DNA of 64,000 bases from Chryseobacterium salipaludis (lineage in GTDB: Bacteria; Bacteroidota; Bacteroidia; Flavobacteriales; Weeksellaceae): the NCBI RefSeq assembly GCF_022968825.1, contig NZ_JALHKS010000003.1, positions 62,001 to 126,000 on the forward strand, written 5' to 3'. The notes beneath the pieces are model-generated. The model made no database searches and was not told the origin of the DNA. It worked only from the letters and a program-made list of their open reading frames with translations. Below, in pieces: positions 7,452 to 14,457 of this stretch (position 1 is the stretch's first letter; each line of letters starts with the position of its first letter). Both the position numbers and the translations under genes were made by a program.

Positions 7452-10175
7452 ATGGAATTATTTGTTCTCGTACCAATCTTTGGTATTCTCGCACTGGTGT
7501 ACACTTTTGTACAGAGCCGCTGGGTCGCACGGCAGGAAAGCGGTTCCGACCGAATGCGCGAAATCAGTGGTCACATCGCCGATGGCGCCATGGCCTTTCT
7601 CCGGGCAGAGTACAGAATGATGCTGTATTTTGTTATCATCGCTGCCATCCTGCTCGCCGTGATGGGCGCCTCCAACACCAACTCGCACTGGACCATTGGT
7701 CTTTCATTTGTGCTCGGCGCTGTAATGTCCGCCGCGGCCGGTTTTATCGGAATGCGAATTGCCACGCAGGCCAATGTCCGCACAGCAGAAGCCGCTAAAA
7801 CTTCGCTGGCGAAGGCACTCAAAGTCTCTTTTACGGGCGGTTCCGTAATGGGAATGGGTGTCGCAGGCCTCGCTGTTCTTGGGCTGGGTGCGCTATACCT
7901 TATCATTAAACAAATATTCGCTAGCGGCGCACCGGTCGATTCGGTGGAAATGGAGCGGACCGTTGAAATTCTGACTGGTTTTTCACTCGGGGCAGAATCC
8001 ATTGCCTTATTCGCCAGAGTAGGTGGCGGGATTTATACCAAGGCCGCGGATGTCGGTGCTGACCTTGTCGGGAAAGTTGAAGCGGGAATTCCGGAAGACG
8101 ATCCGCGCAATCCTGCTACCATTGCAGACAATGTGGGTGATAATGTGGGCGACGTAGCGGGAATGGGCGCTGACCTTTTCGGTTCTTATGTAGCCACCGT
8201 ATTAGCGACTATGGTACTGGGCCGCGAAACGATTTCTCAGGATGCCTTTGGCGGATTCGCACCTATTTTATTGCCGATGCTGATCGCGGGAACGGGAATT
8301 ATCTATTCTATAGTCGGAACTTTGTTTGTGAAGATTGCCGAAACCAATGAGCTGGATACCTCGCCGGTTCAGAACGCCTTAAACTTCGGCAACTGGGGCA
8401 GCATTATCCTGACTGCCATCTCGTCCTATTTCCTGGTTACTTATTTATTGCCGGACACCATGGAACTTCGTGGGTTTGCCTTTACAAAAATGGGCGTCTT
8501 CGGCGCCATTATCGTGGGTCTTTTAGTAGGAACTTTAATGAGTATCATCACCGAGTATTATACCGCGATGGGCAAAAGGCCTGTTAAAAATATTATCCGA
8601 CAGTCCTCCACCGGGCATGCCACCAATATTATCGGCGGCCTTTCTGTTGGGATGGAATCCACGTTGTTGCCTATTCTGGTGCTGGCGGGCGGAATTTATG
8701 GATCTTATTTATGTGCCGGACTCTACGGTGTAGCGATTGCTGCAGCCGGAATGATGGCGACCACTGCTATGCAGCTTGCCATTGATGCCTTTGGGCCAAT
8801 TGCAGATAATGCCGGCGGTATCGCCGAGATGAGCGAAATGCCCAAGGAAGTGCGCGAGCGTACAGATATTTTGGATGCCGTTGGAAATACTACTGCGGCC
8901 ACCGGTAAAGGATTTGCGATCGCGTCTGCCGCGCTAACCGCTTTAGCACTTTTCGCTGCTTTCGTTGGCATTGCCGGCATTGATGGTATAGATATTTACA
9001 AAGCAGATGTGCTGGCAGGGCTTTTCATCGGCGCTATGATTCCTTTCATTTTCTCTTCTCTGGCGATTACCGCAGTAGGTCAGGCAGCGATGGCTATGGT
9101 TGAGGAAGTACGTCGCCAGTTCCGCGAGATCCCGGGCATTCTGGAAGGTAATGCGGTTCCGGAATATGAGAAATGTGTTGCCATCTCCACCGATGCTTCT
9201 ATCCGGAAAATGATATTGCCGGGTGCCATTGCTTTAGCTTCACCGCTGCTTATTGGTTTTATTTTCGGTCCCGAAGTACTTGGCGGATTTCTGGCCGGTG
9301 CTACCGTGGCGGGTGTGCTCATGGGCATTTTCCAGAATAATGCCGGCGGCGCGTGGGATAACGCAAAAAAATCATTCGAAAAAGGTGTTGATATTAACGG
9401 TCAGACTTATTATAAAGGTTCTGATCCGCATAAAGCCTCTGTGACAGGTGATACGGTGGGTGACCCTTTTAAGGATACTTCCGGACCGTCCATGAATATT
9501 TTAATTAAGTTAATGTCCATTGTTTCGCTTGTGATCGCGCCGACCCTGGCAGTGATGCATAAAGATAAAATTGAAACAGAACGTATGGAAAGATTAGGTC
9601 GCTTGGTTAATGTACCAGGGGAAGTGATGCTTCCGGCGGAAGGAAGTGCCGTGAGCACACCGGTGGTCGCAATCGGGAACCTTAATGAAGAGGGGGATTA
9701 CGTATATGATACCGGAAACATTCAGGAAATTCGACTAAGTAACAAAAATATTGCGATCGGTGAAAACAGTCAGCTGTATGAGTTTTACAACAGTCTGAAG
9801 TTGCAGGATAAGCGCATGCTGGAACCAAACCAGTGGTATACAGTAGAAAACATCCATTTCATGAGCGGCAGCAGCGACCTGAAGCCCGGTGCAGAAAAAC
9901 AGTTGGATAATCTGGCGCAGATCCTCAACGATTACCCGACGGCGAAAATCAAAGTTGGCGGCTATACAGATGAAACTGGCAGCGAGGAAAGCAATATGAA
10001 ACTTTCTAACCTTCGCGCGCAGGCAGTTAAGTTGAAGTTATTGGAAGCAGGAATTGCCGCAGACCGCATCGAAGCGGAAGGCTACGGTTCTCAATATCCA
10101 ATATGTGACGAAGATGAATCCGAAGAATGTCTGGCGCAAAACAGGCGTATCGAAATCCGATTGTTAAACTTTTAA
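7452..10175 (+). CDS. hppA: Membrane ion-pumping pyrophosphatase fused to OmpA-like domain
   Basis: This 907-residue protein (start at MELFVLVP; an ATG 45 nt upstream is in frame but not family-like) couples pyrophosphate hydrolysis to cation pumping. It has many transmembrane helices and the substrate loops ADVGADLVGKVE, EDDPRNPATIADNVGDNVGD and DPFKDTSGPS. GNTTAATGKG (A482) is the K+-dependent form; K+-independent enzymes have Lys there. The helix-6 gate reads D241-LFGSYVA, lacking the Glu of both Na+-pumps (Tm E246) and plant-type H+-pumps (Vr E301). A Glu is instead in helix 5 (GAESIALF, E182), the pattern reported for K+-dependent H+-pumps of Flavobacterium type. The last ~110 residues form an OmpA-C domain (GYTDETG, LSNLRAQAV), which would be periplasmic. 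Confidence 0.92.
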   Translation: MELFVLVPIFGILALVYTFVQSRWVARQESGSDRMREISGHIADGAMAFLRAEYRMMLYFVIIAAILLAVMGASNTNSHWTIGLSFVLGAVMSAAAGFIGMRIATQANVRTAEAAKTSLAKALKVSFTGGSVMGMGVAGLAVLGLGALYLIIKQIFASGAPVDSVEMERTVEILTGFSLGAESIALFARVGGGIYTKAADVGADLVGKVEAGIPEDDPRNPATIADNVGDNVGDVAGMGADLFGSYVATVLATMVLGRETISQDAFGGFAPILLPMLIAGTGIIYSIVGTLFVKIAETNELDTSPVQNALNFGNWGSIILTAISSYFLVTYLLPDTMELRGFAFTKMGVFGAIIVGLLVGTLMSIITEYYTAMGKRPVKNIIRQSSTGHATNIIGGLSVGMESTLLPILVLAGGIYGSYLCAGLYGVAIAAAGMMATTAMQLAIDAFGPIADNAGGIAEMSEMPKEVRERTDILDAVGNTTAATGKGFAIASAALTALALFAAFVGIAGIDGIDIYKADVLAGLFIGAMIPFIFSSLAITAVGQAAMAMVEEVRRQFREIPGILEGNAVPEYEKCVAISTDASIRKMILPGAIALASPLLIGFIFGPEVLGGFLAGATVAGVLMGIFQNNAGGAWDNAKKSFEKGVDINGQTYYKGSDPHKASVTGDTVGDPFKDTSGPSMNILIKLMSIVSLVIAPTLAVMHKDKIETERMERLGRLVNVPGEVMLPAEGSAVSTPVVAIGNLNEEGDYVYDTGNIQEIRLSNKNIAIGENSQLYEFYNSLKLQDKRMLEPNQWYTVENIHFMSGSSDLKPGAEKQLDNLAQILNDYPTAKIKVGGYTDETGSEESNMKLSNLRAQAVKLKLLEAGIAADRIEAEGYGSQYPICDEDESEECLAQNRRIEIRLLNF

Positions 10176-10181
10176 AATATA

Positions 10182-10209
10182 AAAATCCGGCTGCTGGCCG
10201 GATTTTGTT
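10182..10209. terminator. Bidirectional terminator between hppA and corA
   Basis: A perfect 10-bp stem AAAATCCGGC/GCCGGATTTT with a 5-nt loop serves both converging genes. Confidence 0.85.
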
Positions 10210-11112
10210 TTACCATCCTTTTCTTCGCACGTATAAAAATGTGATGAGCGAAATAATTCCCATCACTGCAAGTGTAATGTAATAACCATATTTTGTATGT
10301 AGTTCCGGCATCGCGTCAAAATTCATCCCGTAAATTCCCGCAATAAAGGTAATCGGGAAAAAGTACATCGAGTAAATTGCCAGCATTTTCATCACCTGAT
10401 TTGCACGCTGATCACTTAATGCCAGAAACATCGATATTAAGTTGGAAACCTGTACAGTCAGGTGATCGAAATCGCCGATCACGTCGCGCTGTTTGTCCTT
10501 TAAATCAGTAACAGCAACTTCTTCCAGCTTGAGCTGACAAAACTTATCGACCCACGTATGCGAAATGGACAAAATTCTGGCATTCAGGCCCGCTTTCCTT
10601 TTCAGGCGGTACAGCCTTTTAATGTGATCCGTTTTATTAATTTTATTCAGGAACACTTCCGTTTCAATTTCATCCATAAGTGTGAGCAGGCGCTGCGATT
10701 CTTCATCGAAAGATTTTAAAACTTTTAAGGCCAGCTGCAGTGCAATTTCGTCCCGTGTAATTGCAGGGTAGCGATTGTCTGCGATTTCCGCTTTCATTTC
10801 GGTAATACTGGCATTACGCATCCGGTGAATCGTGATGATGGTATTGCCCGTGAGAAAAACGCCGAGTTTGGTGGAAACGTCGGAAATTGTGTTCAGATTG
10901 TCGCGTTCTGATTTGGTGTTTTCGCGCATCAGGAAAAACCGTACCTCGCCGTCGGTTTCGTATTTAGGCAGGTGATTCGCGTCCAGCGTATCTTCCAGGA
11001 GCAGCGGATTAATGTTATATTTATGCTGAATAAAAGCGAGATCATCCGCAGAGGCGCTGCGCACATCAATCCATTCACAACCGGCAGAACTGTAGATATT
11101 TATAATGGGCAT
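10210..11112 (-). CDS. corA: CorA-type magnesium/cobalt transporter
   Basis: This 300-residue protein has a large N-terminal cytoplasmic domain and two C-terminal transmembrane helices. The YGMNF motif (GMN) between the helices defines the CorA/MIT family, which conducts Mg2+ (also Co2+, Ni2+) as a pentamer in the inner membrane. The C-terminal tail RRKGW is basic, as expected for the family. The length is close to that of typical CorA. A -7 box 4 nt upstream of the start implies a leaderless message. It converges on hppA with a shared terminator. Confidence 0.9.
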   Translation of the reverse strand: MPIINIYSSAGCEWIDVRSASADDLAFIQHKYNINPLLLEDTLDANHLPKYETDGEVRFFLMRENTKSERDNLNTISDVSTKLGVFLTGNTIITIHRMRNASITEMKAEIADNRYPAITRDEIALQLALKVLKSFDEESQRLLTLMDEIETEVFLNKINKTDHIKRLYRLKRKAGLNARILSISHTWVDKFCQLKLEEVAVTDLKDKQRDVIGDFDHLTVQVSNLISMFLALSDQRANQVMKMLAIYSMYFFPITFIAGIYGMNFDAMPELHTKYGYYITLAVMGIISLITFLYVRRKGW

Positions 11113-11116
11113 ACTG

Positions 11117-11124
11117 CAAAAATA
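11117..11124 (-). promoter_or_regulatory. -7 promoter box for corA (leaderless)
   Basis: On the minus strand TATTTTTG ends 4 nt before the corA ATG. Confidence 0.55.
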
Positions 11125-11174
11125 CTTTTTTTAATGCATCATTCTTTCGATCTTATGTATGGCTAAATATATTT

Positions 11175-11182
11175 TATCTTTG
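11175..11182 (+). promoter_or_regulatory. -7 promoter box for the KAS III-like gene
   Basis: TATCTTTG (TAnnTTTG) ends 16 nt before the ATG at 11199. It is divergent from the corA promoter, which lies about 50 nt away. Confidence 0.5.
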
Positions 11183-11198
11183 TTAAAAATACCATCAC

Positions 11199-12221
11199 AT
11201 GATAAAAAGTACCATTTCCGGACACGGCCATTATGTACCGGAAAATATTGTCACTAACGATGATCTGGCGAAGCTCATGACAACCAGTGACGAATGGATC
11301 ACCGAGCGTACCGGCATCAAACAGCGGCATCACCGCAAAAACCGAAATGACAGCGAAGAAACAACAGCATATTTAGGCTTTAAAGCAGCAGAGAAAGCAA
11401 TTGCCAGTGCGGGCTTAACAGCGAAGGATATTGATTATATCGTGTTTGCCACGCTTTCGCCGGACTATTATTTCCCGGGGTGCGGCGTATTGCTCCAGGA
11501 AATGCTCGGTTGCGGAAATATCGGCGCGCTGGATGTGCGCAATCAGTGTTCCGGTTTTGTGTACGCGATGGGCGTGGCCAATGCCTTTATTAAATCAGGT
11601 CAGTATAAAAACATCTTGGTAGTGGGCGCTGAAATTCATTCTTTTGGCCTGGACTTTTCCGATGCCGGGCGCGGCGTTTCTGTGATTTTCGGTGATGGGG
11701 CAGGGGCTGTGGTGCTTTCGGCTTCCGATGAAGAAAGCAGCGGCAATATTTTAAATACCAATATGCACTCGGAAGGTAAATATGCGGACGAACTCTGCAC
11801 CAAATTTCCGGGTTCCAAATATGGCTGGAGTGATCGCCTGGCGAAAGAGCCGGATCAGATCACCGATGAGGAAATCTACCCGAAAATGAACGGCAACTTT
11901 GTTTTTAAACACGCAGTGACCCGTTTTCCTGAAACGATGATGGAAGCCCTGCAGGCTGCCGGAAAGACTATTGAAGATCTGGATATGTTCATTCCGCATC
12001 AGGCAAACCTCCGGATTGCGCAGTTCATTCAGCAACGGTTGCAGCTGCCGGAAGAGAAAGTTTTCAATAATATTCAGCGATACGGAAATACGACGGCGGC
12101 ATCCATTCCTATTGCGCTGAGCGAAGCGATCGACCAGGGAAAAATCAAAAGAGGAGATCTTGTACTGCTGTCTGCTTTTGGCAGCGGTTTTACCTGGGGC
12201 TCTGTATTATTTAATTATTAA
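11199..12221 (+). CDS. 3-oxoacyl-ACP synthase III family protein
   Basis: This 340-residue thiolase-fold enzyme has the Cys-His-Asn triad of KAS III: Cys in RNQCSGFVYA, His in FIPHQANLRI and Asn in RYGNTTAASI. Such enzymes condense acyl-CoA with malonyl-ACP to start fatty acid chains. The 340-residue length, the EWITERTGIKQRHH segment and the lack of fatty acid genes nearby suggest a FabH paralogue rather than the housekeeping FabH, perhaps for branched or specialised acyl chains. Substrate cannot be read from the sequence. It stands alone between two terminators. Confidence 0.85.
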   Translation: MIKSTISGHGHYVPENIVTNDDLAKLMTTSDEWITERTGIKQRHHRKNRNDSEETTAYLGFKAAEKAIASAGLTAKDIDYIVFATLSPDYYFPGCGVLLQEMLGCGNIGALDVRNQCSGFVYAMGVANAFIKSGQYKNILVVGAEIHSFGLDFSDAGRGVSVIFGDGAGAVVLSASDEESSGNILNTNMHSEGKYADELCTKFPGSKYGWSDRLAKEPDQITDEEIYPKMNGNFVFKHAVTRFPETMMEALQAAGKTIEDLDMFIPHQANLRIAQFIQQRLQLPEEKVFNNIQRYGNTTAASIPIALSEAIDQGKIKRGDLVLLSAFGSGFTWGSVLFNY

Positions 12222-12228
12222 AATAAAA

Positions 12229-12258
12229 AATGCGGCTCGTTTGAGTCGCATTCTTTTT
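12229..12258. terminator. Bidirectional terminator
   Basis: A 10-bp stem AATGCGGCTC/GAGTCGCATT (one G-T pair) with loop GTTT and a T tail lies between the KAS III-like gene and the converging small lipoprotein gene. Confidence 0.8.
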
Positions 12259-12441
12259 CTAAGGCTGGGTTTGCAGTGAATCCAGCTTTTCCTCATCGTA
12301 TAAAGCAGCCGAATCCACACCGGCGTTTCTTTTAAAATCCTTGTCGTGTTCTGCTTTAAATTCCTCGCGTTTTTCTTCTTTTTGCGCGCAGCTGAACAGA
12401 AATACAGAACCGAACAGTGCGGCGAATAATAGCTTTTTCAT
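12259..12441 (-). CDS. Small lipoprotein, unknown function
   Basis: This 60-residue protein has a signal peptide MKKLLFAALFGSVFLF ending in the lipobox FSC (Cys 18). The mature part is short, highly charged (KEEKREEFKAEHDKDFKR) and without predicted structure. It would be lipid-anchored in the envelope after cleavage by signal peptidase II. No family is recognised. It lies downstream of the cyanophycin catabolic genes on the same strand, 76 nt beyond the iaaA stop, with a weak hairpin between. Confidence 0.7.
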   Translation of the reverse strand: MKKLLFAALFGSVFLFSCAQKEEKREEFKAEHDKDFKRNAGVDSAALYDEEKLDSLQTQP

Positions 12442-12473
12442 AATAGTTTAATTTAATAGAAACTATAGTAGCA

Positions 12474-12512
12474 AAAAGAGTGCGAAGCTAATTTTTGTTG
12501 GGAAACGCTTCG
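12474..12512 (-). terminator. Weak hairpin after iaaA
   Basis: Stem CGAAGC/GCTTCG has an 18-nt loop and, on the minus strand, a short T run. The long loop makes it doubtful. Confidence 0.35.
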
Positions 12513-12517
12513 GCTTT

Positions 12518-13360
12518 TTACTCAAAAATATTAAACTGGTCGCCATCGAAAGAAGCGTAGACCATGGTGGGTTCAGAGTCCTGATGGAAGATATTGCCGT
12601 TTCTGTCAATCGCAATTGCGCCCGCAAATCCATTGATTTCCTTTAATTCGGAAAATGTTTTTTCAAACGCGGCCGAAAGCGACATTCCATCCGTTACGCG
12701 GGTCACGATTTTAGCAGCCGTTGCATTGCTCACGATATCTTCACCTACACCGGTACAACTTACGGCACAGTGTGCATTGGCAAAATTTCCTGCGACTGTA
12801 GCGGAGTCCGAAATCCGGCCCGGCAATTCAAAACCTTTTCCGCCTGTGCTGGTGGCGGCAGCTAATTTGCCATTCGCATCCAGCGCGACGCATCCTACGG
12901 TGCCTTTGCCACCGTTGGCTTTCTTTTCTTCAAATTCCCGGCGACGCTGTTCGGTTTCCGGCGAATATTTTTCAAAGCCATGCTGCTGGGCATACAAACA
13001 TGCGCCTGAATCACCCAAAACACGGTCATCTTCATTTTTTAGAGCAAGAGCCAGCTCAATCGGGTTGCGAACATGCTCCACGTTCATCACCCCGCTGAAA
13101 CGCTGGGTTTCTCCGTTCATCAGCGCTGCGCTCATCCTGATTCTGCCATCGCTTTGTATCTGAGAACCGGTTCCCGCATTAAAAAGTTCATCGTCTTCCA
13201 GCAGTTTTACACCATAGACCACAGTTTCTTCTGCGGTATGATTTTTTAAATATGCATGTGTTTTTTCAGCAATTGATTTTAGTGCGTTTTGTTTTGCCAC
13301 TTTGACCTCATGCGACTGTTCGCTCTCGGAGAAAAATCCTCCGTGTATAATAACTTTCAT
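12518..13360 (-). CDS. iaaA: Isoaspartyl peptidase / L-asparaginase, plant type
   Basis: This 280-residue Ntn-hydrolase precursor should self-cleave before the Thr of GGKGTVGCVAL, giving alpha and beta chains. The start MKVIIHGGFF and the TSTGGKGFELPGRISDS segment around the substrate site are typical of the family. The enzyme hydrolyses beta-aspartyl dipeptides. Here the context is informative: it lies 12 nt downstream of cyanophycinase, whose product is beta-Asp-Arg, so it most likely finishes cyanophycin breakdown to free aspartate and arginine. No signal peptide is seen, in keeping with a cytoplasmic role. Confidence 0.9.
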   Translation of the reverse strand: MKVIIHGGFFSESEQSHEVKVAKQNALKSIAEKTHAYLKNHTAEETVVYGVKLLEDDELFNAGTGSQIQSDGRIRMSAALMNGETQRFSGVMNVEHVRNPIELALALKNEDDRVLGDSGACLYAQQHGFEKYSPETEQRRREFEEKKANGGKGTVGCVALDANGKLAAATSTGGKGFELPGRISDSATVAGNFANAHCAVSCTGVGEDIVSNATAAKIVTRVTDGMSLSAAFEKTFSELKEINGFAGAIAIDRNGNIFHQDSEPTMVYASFDGDQFNIFE

Positions 13361-13372
13361 TTTAAACTTTCT

Positions 13373-14263
13373 TTAATTGACTTCCTGTGGCACTGCCTTA
13401 TACTGGCTATTGACAATCGTGAGTTCTTTGGTCTTTAAATCAAAAAAGTCATTTTGCGACATCACATGCACCGTCAGATTATCAATTGAAATAGGTTTTC
13501 CTAATTCTACGTTGGTCAGGTTCGTATCTTTAATGAAACGTCCATCCACTAAAATAACAAGGCCGGAGCCAATAGCAGTCATAATATCTTTATAGATATA
13601 CAAGCCGGTGTCTTCACCCAGACCGATTCCGAGCGTGCGCGGATTGTTCACCACCGCCTGAAATAACCGGCCAATTCTGCCGCGTTGCACAAAATGGGTA
13701 TCTACAATTACGTTTTCAATAAAACCTAATCCCTGGGTGGTTTTAATTTCGCCTTTCAGCAGCGCTTCACCGCTGGAACCCTGATAAATCATATTTTCAG
13801 AAGATGCTGCGGCACCGGCAGAAGTTCCTGCATAAATAAAATCTTCTTTGAGATATTTCATGAGGATGATATCATGAAAGCGGCTGCCTCCCAGAATGGA
13901 AGTTAATCGCAGTTGGTCACCGCCGGTAAACATAACTACGTCTGCTGCGGCTGCACGCGCCGTGATGGCATCACTGTTGGCCTGTTCGCGGTTGGTGATA
14001 TCCAGTATGTTCACATTTTTAGCACCGAGAAACTCGAAAGCTTTCTTATATTCCGGTCCGACAATCTGCGGGATTTGCGAGGCGGTGGTGATAATTTCAA
14101 TAACGCTGTCTTCTTTCAGGCGGCTCTCATTTATCATCTTCCGCAGGATTCCGCGTTCGAAAAAGTTGAGGTTTTTCTCTATGTTATTATCGTAGTCGAC
14201 CTCCGAAAAGCTGCCTTTGTTTACGGCTCCCCCGATGATCATAAGTTTTCCAACTGCTTCCAT
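13373..14263 (-). CDS. cphB: Cyanophycinase
   Basis: This 296-residue serine exopeptidase (S51 family) releases beta-Asp-Arg dipeptides from the storage polymer cyanophycin. The nucleophile lies in AGTSAGAAASSE, and MFTGGDQLRLT plus DTHFVQRGRIGRL are family segments near the active site. I chose ATG 14261-14263 (MEAVGKLMIIGG) because a -7 box TAATTTTG ends 5 nt upstream; the frame extends further only to a TTG. There is no signal peptide, so it acts in the cytoplasm, not as an extracellular scavenging form. It is cotranscribed with iaaA and divergent from cphA. Confidence 0.93.
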   Translation of the reverse strand: MEAVGKLMIIGGAVNKGSFSEVDYDNNIEKNLNFFERGILRKMINESRLKEDSVIEIITTASQIPQIVGPEYKKAFEFLGAKNVNILDITNREQANSDAITARAAAADVVMFTGGDQLRLTSILGGSRFHDIILMKYLKEDFIYAGTSAGAAASSENMIYQGSSGEALLKGEIKTTQGLGFIENVIVDTHFVQRGRIGRLFQAVVNNPRTLGIGLGEDTGLYIYKDIMTAIGSGLVILVDGRFIKDTNLTNVELGKPISIDNLTVHVMSQNDFFDLKTKELTIVNSQYKAVPQEVN

Positions 14264-14268
14264 AAATG

Positions 14269-14276
14269 CAAAATTA
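14269..14276 (-). promoter_or_regulatory. -7 promoter box for cphB-iaaA (leaderless)
   Basis: On the minus strand TAATTTTG ends 5 nt before the cphB ATG, which also supports that start. Confidence 0.55.
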
Positions 14277-14367
14277 AAAAATATATTTAGCTCAGGGAGA
14301 TACAATTCTGCTTCCAGAATGTAAGAGTGGTCCGTAAAATGCTATCAGCAGGAGGAAAACTTAACCT

Positions 14368-14419
14368 TAAATAAATTTATTTATAAAAATTTTCAGCAAT
14401 TCGCTTATCTTTACGTAAA
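14368..14419 (+). promoter_or_regulatory. Palindromes and -7-like box upstream of cphA
   Basis: A perfect 16-bp palindrome TAAATAAATTTATTTA (14368-14383) is followed by a -7-like TATCTTTA (14406-14413), which overlaps a second palindrome TTTACGTAAA (14410-14419). The arrangement suggests an operator, but A+T-only palindromes also occur by chance. Confidence 0.35.
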
Positions 14420-14457
14420 TCAAGATTCGCGACTTCAAATAAAGATTACATTACTAT

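Noticed and set aside
12594-13163. A 189-codon open frame on the plus strand opposite iaaA
   Set aside because: It lies wholly antisense to a clear gene, has low-complexity Ser/Pro content and no family match; a by-product of the codon use of iaaA.
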